Shown here piece by piece: positions 7,773 through 17,128 of a DNA stretch of 53,071 nt. The stretch comes from Patescibacteria group bacterium (GTDB taxonomy: Bacteria > Patescibacteriota > Minisyncoccia > UBA6257 > Colwellbacteraceae), in the NCBI GenBank assembly GCA_023380305.1, contig JAMCQZ010000008.1, positions 69,588 through 122,658 of the forward strand, in the 5' to 3' direction. A model generated the notes under the pieces. The model had not been told where the DNA came from. It worked only from the letters and a program-made list of their open reading frames with translations, and made no database searches. A program made the translations under genes and the position numbers. Position 1 is the stretch's first letter; each line of letters begins with the position of its first letter.

Positions 7773-8220
7773 TGACGGTGATTGTTTTGGTGACCGACGC
7801 GAAGTTCTTCAATCCAATTGTAATGGAAGCGGACGCGGCCGGCAAACCGGTCAGCTTTGCAAAAAGGACATCCGTATTCGATCCGGCCGCCGGAGCGATG
7901 AATTTTACTTCCGCGGGCAGCACCGTCCGCGAAGATTTCGTTCCGCCGGCGTAAGTGTCCCCGGAAAAAATCTCGAAGAACTGTCCGGACGCGTCATTGT
8001 TCAATCTCACCCCCCAAGCGGTGCCGTCTTTTTGACCCCTCGCGTTCTCATAGGCCAGGCGCAGATCGAAAACAATCTTTTCGGACGTGGTACTCAGGGC
8101 ATATTTGCTTCGGGTGCCGAAAAAGTTTCCAAGCGTGATCGTCAAAAGAAGAGCCATAAAGGTGATGACGAGCACGACCTCGACCAGCGTAAACCCGGAA
8201 GATCGTTTGTTTTTTAACAT
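7747..8220 (-). CDS. Minor pseudopilin, GspH/FimT-like
   Basis: 157 residues. Leader SSGFTLVEVVLVITFMALL: cleavage after Gly, Phe at +1 and Glu at +5, then the membrane helix. The segment EKIVFDLRLAYENARGQ after the helix is the pattern seen in GspH/FimT pseudopilins, and the C-terminal strands (ITVNANGTVTY) are typical of the fold. Between pilC (4 bases upstream) and the PilV-like gene (26-base overlap). Likely a minor pilin of the same pilus. Confidence 0.87.
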   Translation of the reverse strand: MLKNKRSSGFTLVEVVLVITFMALLLTITLGNFFGTRSKYALSTTSEKIVFDLRLAYENARGQKDGTAWGVRLNNDASGQFFEIFSGDTYAGGTKSSRTVLPAEVKFIAPAAGSNTDVLFAKLTGLPAASASITIGLKNFASVTKTITVNANGTVTY

Positions 8221-8223
8221 GGA

Positions 8224-9438
8224 TTAAATGGAAGAAACCAATTGATAAATCGGGACGATGACCGCAAGAGCGATAATCATGACGACAAAACCGATCATCA
8301 CGAGAAGCGCCGGCTCGATGAAGGAGACCATCACCTTGATCTTGGTGTCCACATCCGAAGCATAAAAGTCCGCGAGCGTTTCCAAAATTTCCTCCATATG
8401 CCCGGCTTTCTCGGAGATAGCGATCAGATTGACCACCACCCTCGGGAAATAAGGCTCCCGCCTGAAGGCCTCGCCGACGGTGATGCCTTTGGCCACGCCC
8501 TGACGCGCGATTCTCAAAAGAATCTCCTTGAGCTCCTCGGAACCGACGGCGTTTGCCGTGATTTCCAAAGACTCAAGCATCGGCAAGCCCGCCTTAAGAA
8601 GCGAAGCAAAAGTGGAAGCGAACCGCTGCAAAGCCAGCTGTTTCAAGACCGGACCGACGATGGGCATGCGATTCAAAAGCTTGATGCCGAACTTTTTTCC
8701 GGCTTGGGTTTTCGCGAGGAAGAACCACGTGCCGAAAATGCCGGCGACCATCAAAAAGATGATGACAATGATGTGGCTCCCGACAAAATCGCCGAAGGTG
8801 AAAACCGCCTTCGAAAAAGCCGGCGGTTCGGTCTCCCCCTGGCTAAATGATTTTGAAATTTTCGGCAGGGCGAAGGCCACCAGGGAAAAAAGAATGACGA
8901 AAGCGAAAACCAAAAGCAGAATCGGGTAAGTGACGGCTGATTTGATGCGGCTCCGCAGGTCTTTCTCTTTTTCCAGACCGACGCTCAAATCGGCGAAAAC
9001 CCGGTCGAGACTGCCAGACGCTTCTCCCGCCTTGATAAGATTGATGAAAACCGAAGAGAAATATTGGGGATATTTGGCGAAAGTGGCGTAAAAAGGCTTG
9101 CCCTGGCCGAGGTTATCCCTGATTTCGATAAGAAGCGATTTCACCACCGGCTTGTCGAAATCGGAAATCAAAATATCGATGGCATGAAACAAATCCGTGC
9201 CCACCCTGAGCATCAGGCTCAAATATTTGGTCAAAAACACTTGATCGTCGACGGTAATAGCCGGGCTGAAAAGCCCTTTTAAGCCTGGCGCCGCTTTTTT
9301 CGTTTCTACGGCCTTCAAGGAAATCGGCCGGAGATTCTGGGTGGCCATCCACTCCAAAACTTGGGCCGGCGATGCGGCTTCGACCGCGCCTTCGGTCACT
9401 TTACCATTCGGCTGAGAGGCTATGTAGCGGAAACGCAT
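8224..9438 (-). CDS. pilC: Type IV pilus inner-membrane platform protein PilC
   Basis: 404 residues with two T2SSF domains (about 70-195 and 275-395) and three membrane helices (LLLVFAFVILFSLVAFALP, HIIVIIFLMVAGIFGTWFF, VMIGFVVMIIALAVIVPIY). The first domain shows LRVGTDLFHAIDIL and GQGKPFYATF and the second repeats LLKAGLPMLESLEI. PilC binds the PilB ATPase and passes pilins into the growing fibre. An N-terminal cap (MRFRYIASQPNGKVTEGAVEA) is present. 5 bases downstream of pilB. Confidence 0.95.
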   Translation of the reverse strand: MRFRYIASQPNGKVTEGAVEAASPAQVLEWMATQNLRPISLKAVETKKAAPGLKGLFSPAITVDDQVFLTKYLSLMLRVGTDLFHAIDILISDFDKPVVKSLLIEIRDNLGQGKPFYATFAKYPQYFSSVFINLIKAGEASGSLDRVFADLSVGLEKEKDLRSRIKSAVTYPILLLVFAFVILFSLVAFALPKISKSFSQGETEPPAFSKAVFTFGDFVGSHIIVIIFLMVAGIFGTWFFLAKTQAGKKFGIKLLNRMPIVGPVLKQLALQRFASTFASLLKAGLPMLESLEITANAVGSEELKEILLRIARQGVAKGITVGEAFRREPYFPRVVVNLIAISEKAGHMEEILETLADFYASDVDTKIKVMVSFIEPALLVMIGFVVMIIALAVIVPIYQLVSSI

Positions 9439-9442
9439 ATTT

Positions 9443-11149
9443 TTATTCTCTGATGACCCTCAATATTTCGTCGATGGTGGTAAGCCCTCTTTCGGATTTT
9501 CTTAAGCCGTCCTCGAACATGCTGATCATGCCTTCCTTTCGAGCCTCGGCTTTCAAAATGTCCAAAGAAAAATTGGGGTCGACGATAATCTTGCGGACCT
9601 GTTCGGTTACATTCAAAACTTCGAAAATAGCCATGCGACCCCGGTATCCCGATCCTCCGCACACCGGGCATCCCCGGCCGGCGTAAATCACCTTCGGAGG
9701 CGTAAACTGCTCTTCAAGGCCAAGCTCTTTCATCTGTCTTCGCAACGACTCGACGAGCTCCGGAGAAGGCGTAAGAGAATAGATACAGTTCGTACAGATT
9801 TTCCGGACAAGCCTTTGAGCGACGATGGCGTTCAAAACCGCAGCCACCAAAAAAGCCGGGACCTTCATATCTACCAGCCTCGGAATGACCGTCGGCGCGT
9901 CGTTTGTGTGCAAAGACGAAAGCACCAAGTGGCCGGTTAAAGCTGATTGCACGGAAATGGAGGCTGTTTCTTCATCGCGAATCTCACCGACCATGATGAC
10001 GTTCGGATCCTGGCGGAGGATGGAACGAAGCCCTGTCGCAAAAGTGATGCCCGCGACCGGATTGATCTGCGTCTGATTGATGTATTTGATGTCGTATTCG
10101 ATCGGATCCTCGATCGTTACGATATTTACTTCCGGTCGGTTCAACATACCGAGGATGGAATAAAGCGTGGTTGTTTTTCCCGAACCGGTCGGCCCGCAGA
10201 CAAGAAGCATGCCATAGCTTTTTTTGATATTTTCCTCAACCAGGGAGGCCATATCGTCGAACATTCCGAGCTCCTGCAGGGAAAGCGGTCTTTGCGTCGA
10301 AGGCAATAACCTCATCTCCACCTTTTCGCCGTAATAGGTTGGGATAATGGAGACACGGATATCGAGGACATCTGTGCCGATTTTATGGCGAAAGCGTCCG
10401 TCTTGCGGTTTGTAATGCTCGTCGATTTTGAGGGCTGCCAAAAGTTTGATGCGGGCAACAATCGCCGGGTGGACGTCTTTCGGAATCTTCAGAATCTCCC
10501 GCAAAATGCCGTCGATGCGGTAACGAACCAATATGCCGTCCTCGAAAATTTCAAAATGAATATCCGAAGCTCTCAACGAATAAGCGTAGGCGATGATGTT
10601 GTCGACGATGGCCACGATCGGCACATCCGCCGCCGCCTCTTCGCCGCGCTTCCCGAGCCGGAGCGATTCGGCGATGTTCGCCTCGATCATTTTTTTAAAA
10701 TCTTCCGATTGCCGCTGGCTGTAAAGGGTGAAGCCTTTGTTTAAGTCCGCCTCCACCGCGAGGTAAGGCTTGATCTTCGTCCGGATATAACGCTCGATGA
10801 ATTCGATGGTCTCAAGGTTCGACGGGTCTTCCATGGCCGCCGAAACGGTTCCGTCCGGCTCCTGGCCAAAAAGAATCACCCGGCGCTGCCTCGCCACGTC
10901 TTCGGGAAGCAGCCTCAAAATATTTTCATTGACCTGCTTCGCATTCAAATTGGCAAGCGGAACCTTGAAATAAGCCGAAAGCAGGTTAACCCAATAATCC
11001 TTGGTGAGCACGCCCTGGGAAATCAAAACGTCCGCCATATTTTGGCCGAGACGAGCTGTTTCTTTGGCGATTTCGTCGAATTTTTCCGCGCCAATCAGAC
11101 CTTCTTGAATCAGAAGGTTTTTTAAAGTTTCGTCGGGAATTTGAAGCAT
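9443..11149 (-). CDS. pilB: Type IV pilus extension ATPase PilB
   Basis: 568 residues. An N-terminal GspE/MshEN domain (LLIQEGLIGAEKFDEIAKETARLGQ) is followed by the AAA-like core with Walker A GPTGSGKTTTLYS, the Asp box ITIEDPIEYDI, Walker B region DPNVIMVGEIRDEET, the His box SSLHTNDAPT, and a zinc tetracysteine segment (CTNC ... CPVCGGSG). The length and order are those of PilB/GspE rather than the shorter retraction ATPase PilT, none of which is in the window. It powers pilin addition at the inner membrane. Confidence 0.96.
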   Translation of the reverse strand: MLQIPDETLKNLLIQEGLIGAEKFDEIAKETARLGQNMADVLISQGVLTKDYWVNLLSAYFKVPLANLNAKQVNENILRLLPEDVARQRRVILFGQEPDGTVSAAMEDPSNLETIEFIERYIRTKIKPYLAVEADLNKGFTLYSQRQSEDFKKMIEANIAESLRLGKRGEEAAADVPIVAIVDNIIAYAYSLRASDIHFEIFEDGILVRYRIDGILREILKIPKDVHPAIVARIKLLAALKIDEHYKPQDGRFRHKIGTDVLDIRVSIIPTYYGEKVEMRLLPSTQRPLSLQELGMFDDMASLVEENIKKSYGMLLVCGPTGSGKTTTLYSILGMLNRPEVNIVTIEDPIEYDIKYINQTQINPVAGITFATGLRSILRQDPNVIMVGEIRDEETASISVQSALTGHLVLSSLHTNDAPTVIPRLVDMKVPAFLVAAVLNAIVAQRLVRKICTNCIYSLTPSPELVESLRRQMKELGLEEQFTPPKVIYAGRGCPVCGGSGYRGRMAIFEVLNVTEQVRKIIVDPNFSLDILKAEARKEGMISMFEDGLRKSERGLTTIDEILRVIRE

Positions 11150-11728
11150 CTAAATTTTAAGCTTCGGCCACCAAAAAGAATATTTCAGCCAAAACTCAAT
11201 AATCAGTATAACAAATAAAGCTATCGGAAACCATAAATTATAGAAGGACAATCGGCTTTTTTTTCGCGAAAACGCTAAAACGATCAGATGATAAACAACG
11301 TAAGCAAACAGCGCGACCGGAATGTAGACAAGCCAGGAGGGGTAGCTCATGGCAACGACGCTGATCGGCGCGAAATAGACTTCCTCTTTTTCAAAAAAGC
11401 GCTCCCCGGACCGCCCGTTCATCAAGGAAAAAACGCCGAGGATCGCGATAGCCGCGAGAAAAGCGATGATAACCGGCGCAAAAAACCTGGAGAAGGCGTA
11501 AAACAGGAAATAATCCAAAGATTGATAGGGCGGCAGGACGTATTGCATGACCGAAGGCACATTTTTCCAGTTGAGGTATAAAGCCGACGAACGACAGAAA
11601 GCGGTCGCGAACATCAAAGCCGACACCGACCAAAACACCGCCTTAAAGTTTTTAAAACCAGGCCGCCATTTGAGAGCGGCCTGGTTTAAAGTCACGATTG
11701 CCAGACTTTCGACGAAAAGAAGAGACAT
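11150..11728 (-). CDS. Multi-pass membrane protein of the pilus operon, unknown family
   Basis: 192 residues with about five predicted membrane helices (visible: AVFWSVSALMFATAFC, FAPVIIAFLAAIAILGVFSL, WLVYIPVALFAYVVYHLIVLAF, LWFPIALFVILIIEFWL). I do not recognise the family. It lies between the major pilin (4 bases upstream) and pilB (stop adjacent to the pilB ATG), so it is probably co-translated with the motor. It could be a prepilin peptidase substitute or platform accessory, but it has neither the paired aspartates nor the GxGD motif of PilD, so I assign no function. Confidence 0.7.
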   Translation of the reverse strand: MSLLFVESLAIVTLNQAALKWRPGFKNFKAVFWSVSALMFATAFCRSSALYLNWKNVPSVMQYVLPPYQSLDYFLFYAFSRFFAPVIIAFLAAIAILGVFSLMNGRSGERFFEKEEVYFAPISVVAMSYPSWLVYIPVALFAYVVYHLIVLAFSRKKSRLSFYNLWFPIALFVILIIEFWLKYSFWWPKLKI

Positions 11729-11731
11729 CTG

Positions 11732-12304
11732 CTACCGGGTGAGCGAAGTGCCTACTTCATAGAAGGTGGCTTGGTCTCCGCCGTCCTTGCCATCATAGTC
11801 CAGGGTGGTCAAATACTTCGTGCTCTGGAATTTGGCGTCAAACTCGAAAGTGAGATCGGTATTGCTGCAAGCGTAACGATAGACATAATCGGTGCTGTTT
11901 GTCGGATCAATCGGCAATGACGGGATCGGCGATCCGCCGGCAAGGCCGGCAAAGTTAATCGGAACCCAACCGGTTCCATCAACCGTCCTGTCGGCATCAA
12001 CCAATCCAGCCGCGATCGATTTGGCAAAGCTGCCAGTCGTTACCGCGACATTGCTCAAGCCTTTGGAAGCGGCAGCCGCAGCGTCGGAACAACCGACAAC
12101 GGCGCCGTCCAGATCCGGACTGTCGCTATTAGCTATATAAATACCGACCGTATTCTTTAAGGTTTCCAAGTCTGTAACTCTCTGGGTATCCCTCGCCTGA
12201 GCCAACATCTCCGCCGGGTTCAAGACGACCAAAGTAGCCGTGGAAAGCACTGCCAGAATCGCAATCACAATAAGCAACTCGACTAACGTGAATCCCTTCT
12301 TCAT
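11732..12304 (-). CDS. Major type IV pilin
   Basis: 190 residues. MKKGFTLVELLIVIAILAVL is a perfect prepilin N-terminus (cleavage after Gly4, Phe +1, Glu +5) on a very short leader, followed by VVLNPAEMLAQARDTQRVTDLETLKN, the pattern shared by Parcubacteria pilins. The C-terminal domain carries VDGTGWVPINF and YRYACS, with two cysteines (about 73 and 147) that may form the D-loop disulfide. First gene of the pilus operon, with its own promoter and an A-rich 5' leader. The same GTGWVPINF block recurs in the lectin-tailed pilin at 15873-17120. Confidence 0.93.
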   Translation of the reverse strand: MKKGFTLVELLIVIAILAVLSTATLVVLNPAEMLAQARDTQRVTDLETLKNTVGIYIANSDSPDLDGAVVGCSDAAAAASKGLSNVAVTTGSFAKSIAAGLVDADRTVDGTGWVPINFAGLAGGSPIPSLPIDPTNSTDYVYRYACSNTDLTFEFDAKFQSTKYLTTLDYDGKDGGDQATFYEVGTSLTR

Positions 12305-12335
12305 AAAAACGTTGTATATAGTTTTTTACGACTTT

Positions 12336-12366
12336 TTATTGATTTTTATTGATTTTCATTATACCA
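12336..12366 (-). promoter_or_regulatory. Pilus operon promoter with tandem A-rich leader
   Basis: Read on minus, TGGTATAAT (extended -10, reverse of 12358-12366) would start RNA near 12351, giving a leader of about 47 nt. The leader contains two copies of TCAATAAAAA in tandem and no Shine-Dalgarno sequence. No good -35 is seen; the spacer region forms an inverted repeat CCACAC/GTGTGG (12364-12369, 12392-12397). Confidence 0.55.
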
Positions 12367-12402
12367 CACCAGGCCTGCCGGCGCTTAATCCGTGTGGATA
12401 AG

Positions 12403-12777
12403 TCAAATCCCAACGAAACTTTTGATCTTCGAAACTAGGTCATCGATAGAGGTCTGGGCTTTGATAAAATAGTCGATGGCCCCGAGCGACCGGCCCTTGG
12501 CCACGTCCGCATCCTGGCCAAGATTCGAAATAATCACCACCGGGCCGTGTTTTAAAAGAGGGTTCTGCTGGAGATTCTCCATCACTTCGAAACCCATTTT
12601 TTTAGGCAAAATCAAATCCAGCAAAATCAGGTCCGGCACCGCGGTTTTTAACACCTCCAAGGCGGCTTCTCCGTCTTCGACGTGGATAACGTTAATACCC
12701 TCCTTCTCCAGGCGGGTTTTTAAAAGGGAGGACAGAAATTTGTCATCCTCCACCAGCAAAACATTCTTAGTATTCAT
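12403..12777 (-). CDS. CheY-like single-domain response regulator
   Basis: 124 residues, receiver domain only. The acidic pocket VEDD (about 9-12), phospho-acceptor Asp in LLDLILPKKMG (about 54), the ISN switch residue and the conserved lysine in YFIKAQ are all present. With no output domain it must act by protein contact, like CheY or PilG/PilH. It lies next to the pilus operon, so control of pilus activity is a reasonable inference; no histidine kinase is in the window. It has its own promoter and a hairpin leader. Confidence 0.92.
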   Translation of the reverse strand: MNTKNVLLVEDDKFLSSLLKTRLEKEGINVIHVEDGEAALEVLKTAVPDLILLDLILPKKMGFEVMENLQQNPLLKHGPVVIISNLGQDADVAKGRSLGAIDYFIKAQTSIDDLVSKIKSFVGI

Positions 12778-12788
12778 CGGATTAATCG

Positions 12789-12848
12789 AGCGGAAACTGG
12801 CAGTCCGCTTTTAATGATGATTATAGCCGTTTGAAGACAAAAAGTAAA
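12789..12848 (-). promoter_or_regulatory. Promoter and hairpin leader of the response regulator gene
   Basis: On minus, TTTACT (reverse of 12843-12848), exactly 17 bases, TATAAT (reverse of 12820-12825). RNA would start near 12813, leaving a leader of about 36 nt with the hairpin AGCGGA/TCCGCT (12789-12794 and 12804-12809) close to the start codon. No Shine-Dalgarno sequence. Confidence 0.6.
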
Positions 12849-12873
12849 CCTCTATCAGGTTTTACGGCAAGCA

Positions 12874-12898
12874 AGTAAAAAACTTTTTTAGTTGTCCC
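12874..12898 (-). repeat. 3' arm of the 16S processing stem
   Basis: This 25-base block is the reverse complement of 14574-14598 at 23 of 25 positions, including 15 consecutive bases (GGGACAACTAAAAAA). In the transcript the arms would pair around the 16S rRNA, as RNase III processing stems do in other bacteria. It marks the outer limit of the 16S trailer. Confidence 0.75.
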
Positions 12899-12968
12899 GG
12901 TGGATATTAACCTTCATATCCGATGGTGTCGTGACTTGAGGCTCCACGACCAAAACCTTGTATCTTGT

Positions 12969-14476
<1,508 letters not shown>

Positions 14477-14665
14477 GAGATTTAACAGGTTTTTACGCGG
14501 ATTTACGCAGAAGCGCTTTCCGCGGAAATCCGCATAGTCTAATCGTTTAGACAAACCTGTTTAATCCAGATTTGGGACAACTAAAAAAATCTTTTACTGT
14601 GTTGTTTTGACTTATAGTCAAATATATTACTCGCTGAATTGGTAAAAAACCGTCCAAAATACCGT
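14477..14665 (-). promoter_or_regulatory. Structured 16S leader
   Basis: About 190 nt between the predicted RNA start and the mature 5' end. It holds nested inverted repeats: AACAGGTTT/AAACCTGTT (14484-14492, 14553-14561), GCGGATTT/AAATCCGC (14497-14504, 14526-14533) and GTCTAA/TTAGAC near 14538-14552. It also contains the palindrome TTGACT-TAT-AGTCAA (14607-14621). A standard boxA antitermination site was not seen. Confidence 0.6.
14574..14598 (-). repeat. 5' arm of the 16S processing stem
   Basis: Partner of 12874-12898 (23 of 25 bases pair). It lies in the leader about 98 bases upstream of the mature 16S, so the whole 16S and its short trailer would sit in one loop. Confidence 0.75.
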
Positions 14666-14671
14666 GCTACT

Positions 14672-14700
14672 ATAATAGAGGCCCGGAAGCGGCTTGTCAA
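14672..14700 (-). promoter_or_regulatory. 16S rRNA promoter
   Basis: On minus, consensus TTGACA (reverse of 14695-14700), 17-base GC-rich spacer, TATTAT (reverse of 14672-14677). RNA would start near 14665. Its -35 box shares bases with the -35 of the divergent L31 promoter. Confidence 0.75.
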
Positions 14701-14722
14701 GCCATTAATTCTCTGATATTCT
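14694..14722 (+). promoter_or_regulatory. L31 promoter giving a leaderless mRNA
   Basis: TTGTCA (14694-14699), 17 bases, TATTCT (14717-14722). Placing +1 seven bases after the box gives 14729, one base before the ATG, so the mRNA would be leaderless. The -35 lies within TTGTCAA, which reads TTGACA on the other strand for the 16S promoter. Confidence 0.6.
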
Positions 14723-14729
14723 AGCTTTT

Positions 14730-15047
14730 ATGAAGAAAGACATCCACCCGAAATATTTCCCGGGCGCCACCGTCACCTGCGCCTGTGGCAAGACATTTAA
14801 GATCGGCGGCACTCTGGAAAAAGCCGAAATCGAAATCTGCAGCAGCTGTCATCCTTTTTACACCGGCCAGGAAAAACTTTTGGATACTGCCGGACGCGTC
14901 GAGAAATTCAAGGCTAAAAGGGCCAAAGCCGAAGCCAGCTCGAAGAAAGTCAGAAAAGTCAGAGTGAAAAAAGCGGCCGCGGAAAAGACGGTCAAGCCCA
15001 AAGCCAAAGCGAAGACCGCGACAAAGAGAAAGACGGCCAAAAAATAA
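14730..15047 (+). CDS. rpmE: 50S ribosomal protein bL31 with long basic tail
   Basis: 105 residues. The first 65 or so match bL31: [20 protein letters not shown], then [24 protein letters not shown], with the four-cysteine zinc form (CxC and CSSC). After that comes a tail of about 40 residues made mainly of Lys, Ala and Val, longer than the usual 65-90 residue protein. Alone on plus, divergent from the 16S gene with which it shares a -35 box, and followed by a bidirectional terminator. Confidence 0.93.
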   Translation: MKKDIHPKYFPGATVTCACGKTFKIGGTLEKAEIEICSSCHPFYTGQEKLLDTAGRVEKFKAKRAKAEASSKKVRKVRVKKAAAEKTVKPKAKAKTATKRKTAKK

Positions 15048-15052
15048 ACTTC

Positions 15053-15081
15053 AAAAAAACCCGCCTCATCGGCGGGTTTTT
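15053..15081. terminator. Bidirectional terminator between L31 and RF1
   Basis: Stem AAAACCCGCC/GGCGGGTTTT (15056-15065, 15071-15080) with A-run and T-run on the two sides, suitable for both convergent genes. Confidence 0.9.
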
Positions 15082-15086
15082 GTTTT

Positions 15087-15818
15087 CTAAGACTGACCCT
15101 TCTTCTTTCCAAAAGCTTCGACGATCTTATCCATATCGCCCTCCATAATCTTTTCTATGTTATGGAAGGACTTGTTCAAGCGATGGTCGGTGATCCGATC
15201 CTGGGGAAAATTGTAGGTGCGGACTTTTTCCGAACGTTCAGCCGAACCGATCTGCTCCCGCCGCAACTCAGAGACCTCGCCAACGGCCTCTTTTTGTTTC
15301 TGCTCGTAAAGCTTGGCCCGCAAAGCCTCCATCGCCCGCTCTTTGTTGGCGTACTGGCTCCGCTCCACCTGGGAAGCGACAATGATACCAGTCGGTCTGT
15401 GGGTAATCCTCACGGCCGTCTCCACCTTGTTGACGTTCTGGCCGCCGGGACCGGAGGAGCGGAAAAAAACAATATCGAGATCGCCGGGATTCACCTGCAC
15501 TTGGCCCGGATCAACGATAGGGAGCACGGCTACCGAAGCCGTCGAGGTGTGAACGCGGCCGGATTTTTCGGTTTTCGGCACCCTTTGGACGCGATGGACG
15601 CCGGACTCGTTTTTAAAAATATCGTAAACATCCGGCCCCTGGATCTGGGCGACCAGACTTTTGACGCCATAAAGCGAAGTGGCGTTCGAATCGAGCACAT
15701 CAAACTTGAAGCCCCTTCTGGCGGCGAAACGCTGATACATTCTCGCCAGATCACCGGCAAAAATAGCCGCTTCGTCTCCGCCGGCGCCGGCCCTGATTTC
15801 AAGCAAAATCTTATTCAT
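15087..15818 (-). CDS. prfA: Short peptide chain release factor 1 without domain 1
   Basis: 243 residues, versus about 360 for RF1. It starts at NKILLEIRAGAGGDEAAIFA, normally residue 110 or so, so the N-terminal domain 1 is missing. Present: the PxT codon-reading motif as RVPKTE (RF1 type, UAA/UAG), the peptidyl-hydrolysis GGQ in SSGPGGQNVNK, and YNFPQDRITDHR. The 55 bases upstream cannot encode the missing part and are preceded by another gene's stop, so this is not a sequencing frameshift. PrfH-like rescue factors are alternatives but usually lack the PxT context. The usual neighbour prmC is absent. Confidence 0.88.
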   Translation of the reverse strand: MNKILLEIRAGAGGDEAAIFAGDLARMYQRFAARRGFKFDVLDSNATSLYGVKSLVAQIQGPDVYDIFKNESGVHRVQRVPKTEKSGRVHTSTASVAVLPIVDPGQVQVNPGDLDIVFFRSSGPGGQNVNKVETAVRITHRPTGIIVASQVERSQYANKERAMEALRAKLYEQKQKEAVGEVSELRREQIGSAERSEKVRTYNFPQDRITDHRLNKSFHNIEKIMEGDMDKIVEAFGKKKGQS

Positions 15819-15872
15819 AATAACGTCAATAAATTAACACAAATTCCCCAAAACGCCAATAATTTGGAGAGG

Positions 15873-17120
15873 TTATGGGTTCCAATAGACGATCTCGACT
15901 CCGTCCACCCAAATTCGGCCCTCAGCTCCGCCGCCCGTACCATAAATATAGAAGGTAACGCCATGAGTTAGAAGCTCCCAATCGGAAGTTATCGTAAACT
16001 CGCCGGTGATTTCGGTCCATTCGTTGGTCCGCGACAATAACTGATAAGTGGTGCCGCCGCCGCCTGCAAACGTGTTTGTCCCGAGAGAAATCGAATAATG
16101 GTAGAGTCCGAAATATGGATATTTGTCCGCCACGCTCTTTTTGGCGAGGAATCGGACCCGAACCTTGGTGCCCGCTGTCCAACCCTTGGAAACACCCGGC
16201 GTTGACCAACTTTGGTTCACGCCGAGCCAGCGGTGGCAATAACCATAGGCGCAATTCTCGTCGATATATTCAAGACAGCCGCTGTTGTTCAAGCCGCAGC
16301 TCGGATTGGCGTGCGCGTGATAACCGATATTCGGAGAGGAAACGCCGCTGTTGTAACCGGGGCTCCAAGCCGTAGCCGGCCGGTAATCGCCGTTTAAAAT
16401 CCCGTCCCAACCAGGACTGTAGCCGGAAACCAGATTGTCGATCTGTCCGTTCGCGACGATGTTGGCCGAAGTCGCGAGAGTCATGTTTGTGCCGACCTCG
16501 TAAAGGAAGACGTCTGTTCCATTATCCTTGACGGTTACGAGGCTATCTCCGGCCGGCCGGTAAGTGGCCGACTCCATTTCCGTCGATAGTTTATACGACC
16601 CTCCCTCCACAAAACTGTAGTAATAGGAAGCGTTGTTTGCCGGATCAACAGGCAAGACAGCGATAGGAGAACCTCCGGGAATGGAATTGAAGTTCACCGG
16701 TATCCAGCCTGTTCCGTCCACCTTCTTCAGGTTTGCTGTGGAAACGCAATGATAGCTGTAGCCGGAAGGAAGATCCGGGAGGCTGTAGGAAGAGCAATCT
16801 GGATTTGTGTCGGGCAAAGAAAGGTAGATGTTCTGCGGGTTTCCGTAGAGCTCCGACACCTGGGTGGTGTACGAGGTGAAAAGCTGGCTCAACGTCTTCA
16901 TATCGGCTAGCCTTTCCGAGTCCCTGGCTTGTTTCAAGAGCTCGGCCGGCCTCAACACGAGAACGGTGATTCCTCCCATGATTCCGAGGATCCCTATGAC
17001 AAGGAGGAGCTCGACGAGGGTGAAGCCCTGTTCCAGACTGCGATTTTGGGACGGGAAGAAAGAGAACGGCTGGAAAGCGGCCTTTCGGCCGAAACAAAAT
17101 CGCATCTGAGACAAAAGCAT
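15873..17120 (-). CDS. Type IV pilin with C-terminal lectin-like (carbohydrate-binding) domain
   Basis: 415 residues. A prepilin N-terminus (EQGFTLVELLLVIGILGIM, Gly then Phe, Glu at +5) follows an unusually long leader of 32 residues; an internal ATG at 17105 gives a shorter one. Residues 45-230 repeat the major pilin plan, including KVDGTGWIPVNF and LPVDPANNASYYYS. Residues about 235-415 form a second module with SGYSPGWDGILNGDYRPATAW and a beta-rich pattern ending RIWVDGVEIVYW, which resembles CBM4/9-type jelly rolls that bind glycans. The likely role is a pilus-tip adhesin. It lies 8 bases after the transketolase gene. Confidence 0.8.
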   Translation of the reverse strand: MLLSQMRFCFGRKAAFQPFSFFPSQNRSLEQGFTLVELLLVIGILGIMGGITVLVLRPAELLKQARDSERLADMKTLSQLFTSYTTQVSELYGNPQNIYLSLPDTNPDCSSYSLPDLPSGYSYHCVSTANLKKVDGTGWIPVNFNSIPGGSPIAVLPVDPANNASYYYSFVEGGSYKLSTEMESATYRPAGDSLVTVKDNGTDVFLYEVGTNMTLATSANIVANGQIDNLVSGYSPGWDGILNGDYRPATAWSPGYNSGVSSPNIGYHAHANPSCGLNNSGCLEYIDENCAYGYCHRWLGVNQSWSTPGVSKGWTAGTKVRVRFLAKKSVADKYPYFGLYHYSISLGTNTFAGGGGTTYQLLSRTNEWTEITGEFTITSDWELLTHGVTFYIYGTGGGAEGRIWVDGVEIVYWNP

Positions 17121-17128
17121 GATGCCGG

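Noticed and set aside
12900-12968. CCTC in GAGCCTC of the 16S trailer as a displaced anti-SD
   Set aside because: It lies about 40 nt beyond helix 45, inside a GTCGTG/CACGAC stem, and is not CCTCC.
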